Shown: in pieces, positions 16,999 to 24,551 of the stretch
Layout of the letters: each line of letters starts with the position of its first letter
How positions within the stretch are numbered: position 1 is the first letter of the stretch
Source of the DNA: Christensenella sp. UBA4379
GTDB lineage: Bacteria > Bacillota > Clostridia > Christensenellales > Aristaeellaceae
NCBI GenBank assembly: GCA_002391225.1
Contig: DGRV01000067.1
Location: forward strand, 1,381-30,250
Direction of reading: 5' to 3'
DNA: 28,870 nucleotides
Made by a program: the position numbers and the translations under genes
Notes under the pieces: model-generated
What the model was told of the DNA's origin: nothing
Database searches by the model: none
What the model saw: the letters and a program-made list of their open reading frames with translations, nothing else

Positions 16999-18519
16999 TT
17001 ACTTGCACAGGACTGGAACGTCAAAGGGCAGAAGGTCCAGGATGTCTTTTTGCATATCGACCCCGGGGTATACCTCCTTGAGGGCCAGGCCGTCGGGCGT
17101 CAGCTCAAACACGCAGCGCTCGGTGATGTAGAGGACCCTTTGGCCGTTTTCAAGGGCCCTGGCGGCGGAAAAGCTGATGGAGCGGACGTCGTTGACAAAC
17201 TTGGGGATGGAACCGTTGTTCAGGATCGTCACCTCGTCCTTGCGCCGCTCGATTTCAAGGCCGTGGGTGTTGAACGTCAGGCAGAACACGACGGTAGGCG
17301 TTTTGGCGGTGATGTTGGCAAAACCGCCGATGCCGGAAAAGGTTTCCGGCCCCCGGTGGGAGTTGACGTTCCCATGCCGGTCCACTTCAAACGCGCCCAT
17401 AAAGCAGATGTTCAGCCCGCCTGAATTATACAGGTCGAACTGGTTGGCCATATCGTATACGGAGGCCGCGCCGATCATCGCGCCGAACACCGTTCCCGAG
17501 GCGGGGAAGCCGCCGATCCCGCCGGATTCGACGGTCATGGTAATCTTGTCCAGCAGGCCGTTTTTTCTGGCGTAGCGGCTGACCGTTTCCGGGATGCCGA
17601 TGCCGATGTTGACGATGTCGTCGGCCTTCAGTTCCCGGGCGGCGCGGCGGCCGATGGTGTTGTAGGCGGGGTTGGACTTGCTCCTGGCTTCGGACAGGTC
17701 GTCCACCATCTCCTGCCAGCCCTTCCATTCCTCATAGGGAATTTCAAAGGAACCGGTCAGGGCCTTAAAGGCCACCGGACGGACCTCCGGGTCGGCTACC
17801 ACGATGACGTCCACCAGGCAGCCGGGAATGATGGTGTTGCGGGGGCGGGAGGGGGTGGTGACCAGCCGGTCCACCTGCACGATGACCTTGCCCCGGTTGG
17901 CCTTGACCGCCTGGCAGATGGACAGAGCGTCCCCTGACATGTACATGTCGTCAAACGAAATGTTTCCAAAGCGGTCCGCCGCCGTCCCCTTGATCAGGGC
18001 GGTGGTGATCTTCGGGAGCTGGTAGTACAGGTATTCCTCCCCGTCCACATTCACGGGCTTGACCAGGCTGTCGTCATGGGAAATCCGGTTGATGCCCGGG
18101 CCTTCCCGCCGGGGGTCGACAAAGATGTCCAGACCGACCTTGCTCAGCGCCCCGGGAATGCCGCTGGCCTGGGCGCGGATCGCGTGGCTGATGCAGCCCA
18201 GGGGCAGATTGTAGGCCTCAAACCGGTCCTCCAGAACAAGGCGCTTGGTGGACGGCATGGCCCCGAAATGACCGCAGATCAGCTTTTTCACCGCGCCTTC
18301 GCGGATATATCCTTCGGCGCAGCGGTCGGCATCCCAGACGCCGAAGCCGGCGCTGGAAATGATCGTGAGGTTGTTCGGCTCGTGGGTCTCATGAAAGCGC
18401 CGGTAGATGGCCTCGTGCAGCTCCACGGGGTTTTCGATGCCGACGAAGGAATTCACGCAGATGGTTTCGCCGCTCTGAATCAGCCGGGCGGCTTCATCGC
18501 TGGAAAGAATGCGGTACAT
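16999..18519 (-). CDS. Acyl-CoA:acetate/3-ketoacid CoA transferase (propionate CoA-transferase type)
   Basis: These class I CoA transferases move CoA between short-chain acyl-CoAs and free acids such as acetate, propionate, lactate or acetoacetate in fermentation. The 506-residue protein carries both the alpha-like half (SGETICVNSFVGIENPVELHEAI) and the beta-like half (ADDIVNIGIGIPETVSRYA) in one chain. The catalytic glutamate is in MTVESGGIGGFPASG near residue 331, close to the position in propionate CoA-transferase. ATG 18519 is preferred to TTG 18540 because AGGACGG lies 10 nt upstream. It has its own promoter and a GC-rich leader of about 110 nt. The preferred substrate cannot be read from the sequence. 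Confidence 0.9.
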   Translation of the reverse strand: MYRILSSDEAARLIQSGETICVNSFVGIENPVELHEAIYRRFHETHEPNNLTIISSAGFGVWDADRCAEGYIREGAVKKLICGHFGAMPSTKRLVLEDRFEAYNLPLGCISHAIRAQASGIPGALSKVGLDIFVDPRREGPGINRISHDDSLVKPVNVDGEEYLYYQLPKITTALIKGTAADRFGNISFDDMYMSGDALSICQAVKANRGKVIVQVDRLVTTPSRPRNTIIPGCLVDVIVVADPEVRPVAFKALTGSFEIPYEEWKGWQEMVDDLSEARSKSNPAYNTIGRRAARELKADDIVNIGIGIPETVSRYARKNGLLDKITMTVESGGIGGFPASGTVFGAMIGAASVYDMANQFDLYNSGGLNICFMGAFEVDRHGNVNSHRGPETFSGIGGFANITAKTPTVVFCLTFNTHGLEIERRKDEVTILNNGSIPKFVNDVRSISFSAARALENGQRVLYITERCVFELTPDGLALKEVYPGVDMQKDILDLLPFDVPVLCK

Positions 18520-18632
18520 CTTTTTGTTCCGTCCTGTCAAAAGTCTGACGCGAAGGGGTTCTTCTGCGGGCCCGGCGCGCCGGATGTCCGGTAGATGGCC
18601 GAAAAACCGGCCTCCCCGGATAAAACGGTAGC

Positions 18633-18661
18633 ATCATACCATGAAATGGACGGAACCGCAA
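18633..18661 (-). promoter_or_regulatory. Promoter of the CoA-transferase gene, overlapping a small hairpin
   Basis: On the minus strand, TTGCGG (18656-18661), a 17-nt spacer and TATGAT (18633-18638) are present. The -35 box lies inside the inverted repeat AACCGC-TT-GCGGTT (18654-18667), which begins just after the stop of the upstream GNAT gene and may also end that operon. Confidence 0.75.
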
Positions 18662-18670
18662 GCGGTTTCC

Positions 18671-19219
18671 TCAGAGCGTTTTGCACATCATATAGTCATT
18701 CGCATAGCTGCCGTCTGGATATTTCATGCCATGCGGTCTGGTACCGCAAACCTGAAAACCATATTTGACATACAGATGGATCGCCCGGCGGTTGGTGGTG
18801 ACCACCTCCAGTTCGATCTGTTCAAATCCGCTTTGTTGGGCATGGGCGATCAGCCGTTCCATCATGGCGGAACCGATGCCCTGTCGCCAGAAATCCTGCC
18901 GTACGGACATGCCCAATGCGGCCCGGTGCAGCGTGCGGCTCTTTACGCCCATCGGCGTCACATCGCTCACGGCAGCGATTTCTCCGTCGATTTCCGCGAG
19001 GATCATCAATGCCCTGGGATCGTCCCGCCGACGTTTCAGCACTTCCGCTTCTCCTTCTATGGAATAGTCAAATTCCTCCGGCGAGCGGAGAAGGTAGGGC
19101 GTTTCGCCCAGCATGATCTTCATGTACGCGATCATCTTCTCCGCGTCCTCCGGCTCCACAGAGCGCAAAACGCAGGCCTTTCCGTTTTTCAGCAAAATGG
19201 TTTCCCTTGCCATTTTCAT
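18671..19219 (-). CDS. GNAT-family N-acetyltransferase
   Basis: Transfers an acetyl group from acetyl-CoA to an amine; the substrate is unknown. At 182 residues it has one GNAT domain: beta strands LMILAEIDGEIAAVSDVTP, then motif A MSVRQDFWRQGIGSAMM, which holds the acetyl-CoA-binding Q/RxxGxG loop. Motif B follows in EVVTTNRRAIHLYVKYGFQVCGTRPHG. GGAGG lies 8 nt before ATG 19219. It is the last gene of the minus-strand small-enzyme cluster, 14 nt after the HExxH gene. Confidence 0.88.
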   Translation of the reverse strand: MKMARETILLKNGKACVLRSVEPEDAEKMIAYMKIMLGETPYLLRSPEEFDYSIEGEAEVLKRRRDDPRALMILAEIDGEIAAVSDVTPMGVKSRTLHRAALGMSVRQDFWRQGIGSAMMERLIAHAQQSGFEQIELEVVTTNRRAIHLYVKYGFQVCGTRPHGMKYPDGSYANDYMMCKTL

Positions 19220-19233
19220 GGGTGGTTCCTCCG

Positions 19234-19695
19234 TCAGTCGATCCGTTTTAGTCCTTCATAAAGGTCGTTGAACGATTTTCCTTTGCGGCATCTGCCATAG
19301 GAGAATTCCTGATTCTCTCCAAATTCGAGCAAAAAGCATTTTGCCAGTTCCTCCACCGTCTGCTCCAGGGCGGTGAAAAACTGTTGATAAGCAAAGTTGC
19401 TCGCCGCCGAACCTTCCTCGAAGCAATTGGTGATCAGCGATTCCGTCACCTGATCCAGCGGATACATTTTGATGTGCATCAATTCGTGTACGATGACTTC
19501 TTCGATGTTTTCCTGCGTTGGGTTTACAGCGTTCAGCATCAGGATGGCTTTTCGGTCGTCGCAGTCAATCTTGAAATCCCCCGTCTTTTTCCAGGAAGGA
19601 TTTTCGACCCATTCCAGCCGCACATCCCAGGCAGGGGTGATTCTGAGCTTTCTGATATATTTCTCGAACAATCTGGTGATTTCGGCTCGATCCAT
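19234..19695 (-). CDS. HExxH zinc-metalloprotease-like protein
   Basis: A 153-residue soluble protein with a zinc-binding HELMH motif at residues 70-74 in VIVHELMHIKMYPLD and a following helix with acidic residues (EQTVEELAKC). This resembles the small gluzincin/SprT-like type of metallopeptidases, often seen in phage and mobile contexts. The N-terminal part (WDVRLEWVENPSWKKTGDFK) is a beta-rich segment typical of these proteins. There is no signal peptide. AAGGAAAGG precedes ATG 19695. I do not know its substrate. Confidence 0.75.
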   Translation of the reverse strand: MDRAEITRLFEKYIRKLRITPAWDVRLEWVENPSWKKTGDFKIDCDDRKAILMLNAVNPTQENIEEVIVHELMHIKMYPLDQVTESLITNCFEEGSAASNFAYQQFFTALEQTVEELAKCFLLEFGENQEFSYGRCRKGKSFNDLYEGLKRID

Positions 19696-19777
19696 GCTTT
19701 CTGCCGCCTTTCCTTATGCAGACATTGCCGGGACGTTCATATTTCTTGTTCGGTATCTGCTTTATGGAGACCTTCGT

Positions 19778-20296
19778 TTATATCGTAAGCACTGACATCA
19801 GGAATGCGACATTTTTTTCAACAGGCAGCGTCCCATTAATTCGTATGACAGGGCATCGAACCGTTTCCAGCCATGTTGTTACATCATCCTCCGGCCTGCT
19901 GTCTGTGATGGAAAACCACTTGTTTTCTTTTTCAAACAGGTCGCCGCCTGGAAGGATTCTGTCTCCGAATTTCTGATACGAGCGGTTTCTTACGCGCTTG
20001 CTCCTGATCTGTTTCGGTGCTTCTACCAAAATGATATGCTTCAGAGAGCCGATAAATTGGTCTCCATAATCGCCCTTGACTGCAGCAAAAACAAAACGGT
20101 CATGATTTCTGATTCTTTCTTCGAGCAGCTGGATGACTTCCTCCTTGCTCCGTACGACGGAAAAGGCATACGACGGATCTGACTTGGGGAAGAAGAGATC
20201 TTCGTTGTCAATGAATTCATAGCCGATATGATCGGCGAGAGCCTTTCCCAGGGTGCTTTTTCCTGCTCCATTCAATCCGCAAATCAGAATCCCCAT
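19778..20296 (-). CDS. Small P-loop kinase-like NTPase
   Basis: A 172-residue P-loop protein. Walker A GLNGAGKS is at residues 7-14 and an acidic stretch FIDNEDLFFP follows, as in shikimate- and adenylate-type kinases. SKRVRNRSYQKFGDR is a lid-like basic segment that may contact phosphate. Such small kinases phosphorylate metabolites or nucleosides; the target is unknown. GAGGAGCG lies 6 nt before the ATG. Its first 80 nt overlap the 3' end of the Nudix gene in another frame. The P-loop is so close to the start that the overlap cannot be removed by a later start. Confidence 0.85.
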   Translation of the reverse strand: MGILICGLNGAGKSTLGKALADHIGYEFIDNEDLFFPKSDPSYAFSVVRSKEEVIQLLEERIRNHDRFVFAAVKGDYGDQFIGSLKHIILVEAPKQIRSKRVRNRSYQKFGDRILPGGDLFEKENKWFSITDSRPEDDVTTWLETVRCPVIRINGTLPVEKNVAFLMSVLTI

Positions 20297-20738
20297 GGAA
20301 TTCGCTCCTCTTGTTCATGATCTTCTGTGCTTCCTGAAACAGCTGTGGGGTTACGAACGGATAGGTCAGGTTTTCTGGAAATTCATGAAAAGCCTGAATC
20401 CTGCTCATTTCACTCAGCGGCAGCTGGCCCAGCTGATGAATGATTGCCGCATATACCCGGCCGTTCGACGAGCCTTCGGAATCATATGCAAAATAGTCGC
20501 ATACCGGGAGAAGCTCTGCATCGGTGACTCCGCTTTCTTCATATAATTCACGTTTTGCCGCTTCTTCAGGCGTTTCCCCCTGCTCGATATGACCTCCCTG
20601 TGTTTCCCAGGAATGATGCCCGCTGTGGTAGCTGAGCAGCTTCTTCCCTTCATAGAAGGAGCATATGACCACAAAGCGGAGTGGGCTTAAGGAACCAAAG
20701 GGATGAATCTGGCATTTCAGTTCATGATGGCCGGTCAT
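20217..20738 (-). CDS. Nudix hydrolase
   Basis: Nudix enzymes hydrolyse nucleoside-diphosphate-linked compounds, such as oxidised or odd nucleotides. The full Nudix box is present: GHIEQGETPEEAAKRELYEESGV, matching Gx5Ex7REUxEExGU. The domain lies at about residues 15-130 and is followed by a basic tail of about 30 residues (from near SEFHGDSD) that lies in the part overlapping the kinase gene. Start ATG 20738 overlaps the upstream stop as ATGA; ATG 20750 is also possible. The C-terminal tail may be a former noncoding region opened by loss of a stop codon. Confidence 0.9.
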   Translation of the reverse strand: MTGHHELKCQIHPFGSLSPLRFVVICSFYEGKKLLSYHSGHHSWETQGGHIEQGETPEEAAKRELYEESGVTDAELLPVCDYFAYDSEGSSNGRVYAAIIHQLGQLPLSEMSRIQAFHEFPENLTYPFVTPQLFQEAQKIMNKRSEFHGDSDLRIEWSRKKHPGKGSRRSYRL

Positions 20739-21550
20739 TTCGGCATCCATTCAAGATCCAGAGATTCAAGATCCTCCGGAACGTACAAGTTCCCGTGATA
20801 GTAGCGGGAACCTTCTTCCAGATAGTATTTCTTTCTTTGTGCCAGATTCTTATCTTCCGTATGGTAGAGCAGCAGATTTTTGACGTTCAGCTTCTCTGCC
20901 AGTTCGCAGGCATCCTTCACGGTGGAATGATGCTTTTCATACGGGTGGAAGTCGTCCCGTTCCGAATACAGACAGAACGCTTCGTGCAGCAGCCAATCGC
21001 TGTTTTTCGCATACTCTTCTTCGCAGGGATTATAGGGTTCGTCCCCGCAGCAGGTCAGCTTCTTCCCATTGCCCAACTCCATGGAGAAACCGTACTGTTT
21101 TGCCTTGGTGGACTGGATATCAAAGAAGGTTACGTCATGCCCGATGATGTTCAGCTTCTCTCCGTTGTGGACCTCCACCAGATGGAGCCCATTGTCCAGG
21201 AACAGTGTTTCTTTTTTGTTCAGCAGCTTTCCCGCGATGTCCCGGATCAGCTCCAGGATGTCTTTGTGCGAGTAGATAGTTGCTTCACCCTGATACTTCC
21301 CCTCTTTCATATACTGGCAGATCATCCGGACCATCCAGAAGATGCCCATCAGGTGATCCATGTGTTTGTGCGTCACGAAGATATGGCGCATGTCCGTCCA
21401 GTCATAGCCGGCATGTTTGAGCTGATGCAGCACGGCGCTGCCGCCGCCGCCGTCCACCATGAAATACTGCCCGTTGTCTTCAATGACAAAGCATGTATTA
21501 TAGCACTCCGTCACCAGGGCGTTCCCTGTTCCCAGCATCGTCAGTTTCAT
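20735..21550 (-). CDS. Metallo-beta-lactamase-fold hydrolase, RNase Z-like
   Basis: This 271-residue protein starts with MKLTMLGTGNA and has the metal-binding motif THKHMDHLMG (His61, His63, Asp65, His66) of the MBL fold. Further ligand candidates are in KLTCCGDEPYNP and LLLYHTED. The layout resembles tRNase Z and related phosphodiesterases more than beta-lactamases. Activity on a nucleotide or RNA-like phosphodiester is the likeliest class, but the substrate is not known. ATG 21550 has GGAGG 7 nt upstream; an ATG at 21568 would add six residues. It precedes and overlaps the Nudix gene, so both are probably made together. Confidence 0.85.
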   Translation of the reverse strand: MKLTMLGTGNALVTECYNTCFVIEDNGQYFMVDGGGGSAVLHQLKHAGYDWTDMRHIFVTHKHMDHLMGIFWMVRMICQYMKEGKYQGEATIYSHKDILELIRDIAGKLLNKKETLFLDNGLHLVEVHNGEKLNIIGHDVTFFDIQSTKAKQYGFSMELGNGKKLTCCGDEPYNPCEEEYAKNSDWLLHEAFCLYSERDDFHPYEKHHSTVKDACELAEKLNVKNLLLYHTEDKNLAQRKKYYLEEGSRYYHGNLYVPEDLESLDLEWMPK

Positions 21551-21633
21551 ATTCGGCCTCCACTCCATTTTGAATCATGTGTGTGCAAGGATCATATATA
21601 TCGCTAAAATGGTCTCCAGTGCGGTGACACGCT

Positions 21634-22551
21634 TCATCTGCGTTGGTTTTCCTCCTCCAAGGCCTTCAGGATCAGATCAATTTTCTGCTGATCCTGCTTG
21701 CTTTTTACGTTCTTCCGATAGCCGTCCTTAGAAGAAGCTTCATAGACCCTGAGATAATCCGGCAGCTCCAGCAGATAGTAGCTTGCGCCCTGGTCATTGA
21801 TCAGGGGAATATGATTCAGGTCCACACCCGCAAAGGGTTCGAGATTTTCGATGGACGCAAAGGCCATCCGAAAATCGCCCTTCACAAATTCATGCTCTTC
21901 TTCATCCTGAAGGGTGTAGGAAAGCTCTTCCATCATGGCGATTAACCGCTGCCAATCATCTGTCAGAAGCCTTTCCGGCAGCAGGACGTCGATATCGTCC
22001 GAATTCAGAGAGATTCCCAGCCTTCTCTCCAGCCCCAGCGATCCGAAGAGCAGCGGGGATACCTGAAAGGTTTCGTTGATCTTTGCGGCGGCGGACAGGA
22101 ATTCGCCGTACTTAAAATCAAATCGCCAGATCATGACCTGCCGTTTGCCTTCGGCATACATCTCGTTGTCTTCCGGAATCGGCGCTGTTTCTACAAACCG
22201 GCCGCCCGCCAGTTCGCAGGTTCTGGCGGAGGCGAGGTTTTCGGGAACGCAGGTGATGATCACATAAGCCATCCGGTGTTTCTGCGCCTGCCTGAACAAC
22301 AGGGCGCAGGCCCTGGCGGCGTAATGGTGTCCGCGGTGGGCTTCGTCAATCCCATAGCCAATGTTCCCGCCGATATACGTTTTATCATTGTGGCCGATGC
22401 GAAGGTCGCAATAACCGATTTTCGTCCCGTCCGGCAGACAGATGTGGAAATAATAGGCTGGAAGCCACCGCTTTTCCGGCTGCGCTTCGCAGGTGTGATC
22501 CAGCTGCAGACAGATCACATCATCCCTCAGGTCCTCCACGGGATAAAACAT
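21634..22551 (-). CDS. GNAT acetyltransferase fused to a nucleotidyltransferase-like domain
   Basis: A two-domain protein of 305 residues. Residues about 1-148 form a GNAT domain (GYGIDEAHRGHHYAARACALLF, with motif RGHHYA as the acetyl-CoA loop, and ENLASARTCELAGG). Residues about 155-305 resemble a nucleotidyltransferase of the DNA polymerase beta-like fold: LLFGSLGLERRLG at 168-179, then NSDDIDVLL with the acidic pair D186 and D188 as metal ligands. Such domains add a nucleotide to a small molecule, as in aminoglycoside or lincosamide nucleotidyltransferases. Both enzyme types inactivate antibiotics in other bacteria, but nothing here proves that role. The stop of the previous gene is 7 nt upstream. 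Confidence 0.82.
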   Translation of the reverse strand: MFYPVEDLRDDVICLQLDHTCEAQPEKRWLPAYYFHICLPDGTKIGYCDLRIGHNDKTYIGGNIGYGIDEAHRGHHYAARACALLFRQAQKHRMAYVIITCVPENLASARTCELAGGRFVETAPIPEDNEMYAEGKRQVMIWRFDFKYGEFLSAAAKINETFQVSPLLFGSLGLERRLGISLNSDDIDVLLPERLLTDDWQRLIAMMEELSYTLQDEEEHEFVKGDFRMAFASIENLEPFAGVDLNHIPLINDQGASYYLLELPDYLRVYEASSKDGYRKNVKSKQDQQKIDLILKALEEENQRR

Positions 22552-22558
22552 CCTTTTC

Positions 22559-23134
22559 TCACCGGCCTTTCCTGTACTGTTCCCGCGTCAGCACGCAGGA
22601 ATCGATCTTTTTGACGGAACCGTCCCATGGCCGGGTCAGCTCGTAGGTTTTCTCGTATTGGAAGCCGAAATGCGCGGCCAGCCTTTTTGATTTCTCGTTG
22701 TCCTGAAAGTAGCTGTAGCGGAAGTCCGCAGCCCCGAGCTTTTCAAAGGCGAGGGCCAGGAGGAGGGCGACGATCTCCTTCCCATACCCGAGGCCCTGGT
22801 ATTTCGTGCCGATGCAGATCCCGGATTCTTCAAAATGACCTTTTTCTGTTTCCTTGAGGGCGCACAGGCCGATGGCTTCATCCGTGGTTTTCAGGGCGAC
22901 AAACCAGGAAAGATGATCCTGCTGATAGATCCGGCTCCTTTGACAGCGTTCCTTGGCGTCCTCTTCCGTCCGGGTCGGGGCATACAGCATCCACCGGTAA
23001 ACCGCCTCGTCTCCCCATACGTTTTTCAGCATGGACGCCCAGTCTTTTTCTTCCGCCTTGCGAAGGCGGATCCGCTCGCCCTCCAGCGTGCGAATTTCTT
23101 CGTTTTTCAGGTCTTCCGCTGGATCAAACGCCAT
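22559..23134 (-). CDS. GNAT-family N-acetyltransferase (RimJ/RimL-like)
   Basis: A 191-residue protein with GNAT motif A in GICIGTKYQGLGYGKEIVALLL, typical of RimJ/RimL-type acetyltransferases, followed by YSYFQDNEKSKRLAAHFGFQYEKTYELTRP. It begins at ATG 23134, where AGGGGGGGCG lies 8 nt upstream. The frame stays open for 25 further codons without a ribosome site. It is the first gene of the minus-strand small-enzyme operon, immediately after the repeat-rich intergenic region. The acetyl acceptor is unknown. Confidence 0.87.
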   Translation of the reverse strand: MAFDPAEDLKNEEIRTLEGERIRLRKAEEKDWASMLKNVWGDEAVYRWMLYAPTRTEEDAKERCQRSRIYQQDHLSWFVALKTTDEAIGLCALKETEKGHFEESGICIGTKYQGLGYGKEIVALLLALAFEKLGAADFRYSYFQDNEKSKRLAAHFGFQYEKTYELTRPWDGSVKKIDSCVLTREQYRKGR

Positions 23135-23285
23135 CTTTTTCGCCCCCCCTGATCCATATACAAAAACGGGGCTGCTTGCCATCACAGCGCCGCAGTCCCA
23201 ATTTTTCATAAAAAGGATTGATTAACGATAACGATTTATTTCCCCCTGAAATCAATAGCGGATTCGATCTTGGAAAGAGGGGGTG

Positions 23286-23309
23286 ATCAGGGGGATTCTT
23301 CCCCCTGAT
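23286..23309. repeat. 10-bp hairpin with 4-nt loop
   Basis: ATCAGGGGGA (23286-23295) pairs exactly with TCCCCCTGAT (23300-23309) around TTCT. A partial direct repeat of its right arm, TTCCCCCTGA, lies at about 23240-23249. Confidence 0.75.
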
Positions 23310-23311
23310 TG

Positions 23312-23466
23312 AAATCCGCAGCGGCGGCATGTACGCCGCGAGGAGCATTTTTGCGGAGCAGAATATGCCTTGGGAAGAGAAGACACCTTCACTTCTGCGG
23401 GAGCAAAAATGCGTACCTTGCGGATTTGCCGCCCGGGAGTCCCGTTAGGGACGACAGGCAAATCCG
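23312..23466. repeat. Long imperfect inverted repeat with side hairpins and competing pairings
   Basis: AAATCCGCA (23312-23320) can pair with TGCGGATTT (23419-23427), and GCATTTTTGC (23345-23354) with GCAAAAATGC (23403-23412). The side hairpin GCGGCG-CGCCGC (23321-23339) sits in the left arm. CGGATTTGCC (23421-23430) can instead pair with GGCAAATCCG (23457-23466), enclosing GTCCC-GTTA-GGGAC (23439-23452). The two pairings of the 23419-23430 segment exclude each other. Confidence 0.65.
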
Positions 23467-23507
23467 TAGGGGAAAGCGTGGGAAGGGGACAGAGTCCCCG
23501 TCCCAGT

Positions 23508-23534
23508 AACTGTTCGGTCGAAGACTGAACAGTT
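23508..23534 (-). terminator. Hairpin after gpmA
   Basis: AACTGTTCGGT (23508-23518) and ACTGAACAGTT (23524-23534) form an 11-bp stem with one mismatch and a 5-nt loop, starting 4 nt after the gpmA stop on the minus strand. The T tail is poor, so it may be a weak terminator or an mRNA-end stabiliser. Confidence 0.65.
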
Positions 23535-23538
23535 GATA

Positions 23539-24285
23539 TTATTTCTTTTTGCCCTGGTTGGCGACGGCTTCCATCTTTTTCTTGAGGGCTTCCTGGTCGC
23601 CGAGGTAGTAGTGCCGGATCACTTTGAAATCATCGTCGAACTCGTAAACCAGCGGCGTGCCGGTGGGAATGTTGACGCCGATGATCTCTTCGTCGCTCAG
23701 GTTGTCAAAGTACTTGACCAGCGCGCGCAGGGAATTGCCGTGGGCGGCGATGATGACGCGCTTGCCGGCTTCCATATCCTTGCGGATGACTTCGTTGAAA
23801 TAGGGGACGGCGCGCTCGATGGTGGTCTCCAGGCTTTCGCAGGCGGGGAGGTCTTTCTTGTCGACGTTGCGGTACATCGGCTGATTCAGCGCGGAGCGCT
23901 CGTCGGTCTCTTCCAGGGCCGGGGGCTTGATGTTGAAGGAACGGCGCCAGATCTTCACCTGTTCTTCGCCGTACTTCTCAGCCGTTTCGGACTTGTTGAG
24001 GCCCTGCAGAGCGCCGTAGTGGCGTTCGTTCAGCTTCCAGGTTTTGATGACCGGCAGCCAGGCGCGGTCCATTTCGTCCAGCACGTGGTTCAGGGTGTGG
24101 ATCGCGCGCTTTAAATAGGAAGTGTAGCAGACGTCAAAATCATAGCCCTCCGCCTTGAGCAGACGGCCGGCGGCCTTGGCTTCCTCATGGCCCTTTTCGC
24201 TCAGATCTACATCGGTCCAGCCGGTAAACAGATTCAGCTTGTTCCATTCACTCTCGCCGTGACGGACCAGAACCAGTTTCATCAT
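23539..24285 (-). CDS. gpmA: 2,3-bisphosphoglycerate-dependent phosphoglycerate mutase
   Basis: Interconverts 3- and 2-phosphoglycerate in glycolysis, using a phosphohistidine. The 248-residue protein has the catalytic LVLVRHGESEWN motif (His9), LNERHYGALQGLNK, WRRSFNIKPP and a second active His in IIAAHGNSLRAL, all typical of GpmA. AAGGAGG directly abuts a first ATG at 24294, which is too close, so ATG 24285 (9 nt from the ribosome site) is preferred. A strong promoter lies upstream. Confidence 0.96.
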   Translation of the reverse strand: MMKLVLVRHGESEWNKLNLFTGWTDVDLSEKGHEEAKAAGRLLKAEGYDFDVCYTSYLKRAIHTLNHVLDEMDRAWLPVIKTWKLNERHYGALQGLNKSETAEKYGEEQVKIWRRSFNIKPPALEETDERSALNQPMYRNVDKKDLPACESLETTIERAVPYFNEVIRKDMEAGKRVIIAAHGNSLRALVKYFDNLSDEEIIGVNIPTGTPLVYEFDDDFKVIRHYYLGDQEALKKKMEAVANQGKKK

Positions 24286-24294
24286 GGGAATCAT

Positions 24295-24301
24295 CCTCCT
24301 T
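24295..24301 (-). promoter_or_regulatory. Ribosome binding site deciding the gpmA start
   Basis: AAGGAGG on the minus strand directly touches ATG 24294 but lies 9 nt before ATG 24285. The latter is therefore the better start. Confidence 0.75.
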
Positions 24302-24347
24302 ATGTTACCTGTAGACGGGAAGACAGAAAATATTCTTCCTGCCTGAT

Positions 24348-24376
24348 ATTCTATCCGATTCCGGGCCGGTTGTCAA
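24348..24376 (-). promoter_or_regulatory. Strong promoter of gpmA
   Basis: On the minus strand, consensus TTGACA (24371-24376), a 17-nt spacer and TAGAAT (24348-24353) are present. The leader is about 55 nt. Confidence 0.88.
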
Positions 24377-24460
24377 TGACGGCGCTGGCGGCCTGAAAAG
24401 GCCAGAGAAAAAATCTTTAAAAAATTTTTTAAAAAAGCAGGATTTTTCACAAATATGGTG

Positions 24461-24466
24461 TATAAT
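24461..24466 (+). promoter_or_regulatory. Probable -10 box upstream of the C39-like gene
   Basis: A consensus TATAAT on the plus strand lies 85 nt before ATG 24552. No good -35 is seen (the best spacing gives CAGGAT). An A/T-rich palindromic tract (about 24417-24436) just upstream could act as an UP element. Confidence 0.5.
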
Positions 24467-24551
24467 AAAAAACAACAAAAAGTATATCCATAGTGACACT
24501 CTTTTTGAACCGCTTTCTTTGGGCTATACAGGCCTGAAAGGAAAGGAATAT

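Larger units (their letters stand above)
23135..23538. other. Gene-free region with nested inverted repeats
   Basis: No convincing gene lies in these 404 bases. It holds several inverted repeats: a 10-bp hairpin at 23286-23309, a long-range pairing between 23312-23354 and 23403-23427, a 10-bp pairing (23421-23430 with 23457-23466), and GGGGAC-AGA-GTCCCC at 23485-23499. The AAATCCGC and CCCCCTGA motifs recur. The last hairpin lies just after gpmA. It looks like a structured mobile or regulatory element rather than random spacer. Confidence 0.65.

Noticed and set aside
21551..21633. Promoter before the MBL gene
   Set aside because: TATGAT can be seen, but no usable -35 lies at a suitable distance; probably transcribed with the upstream genes.
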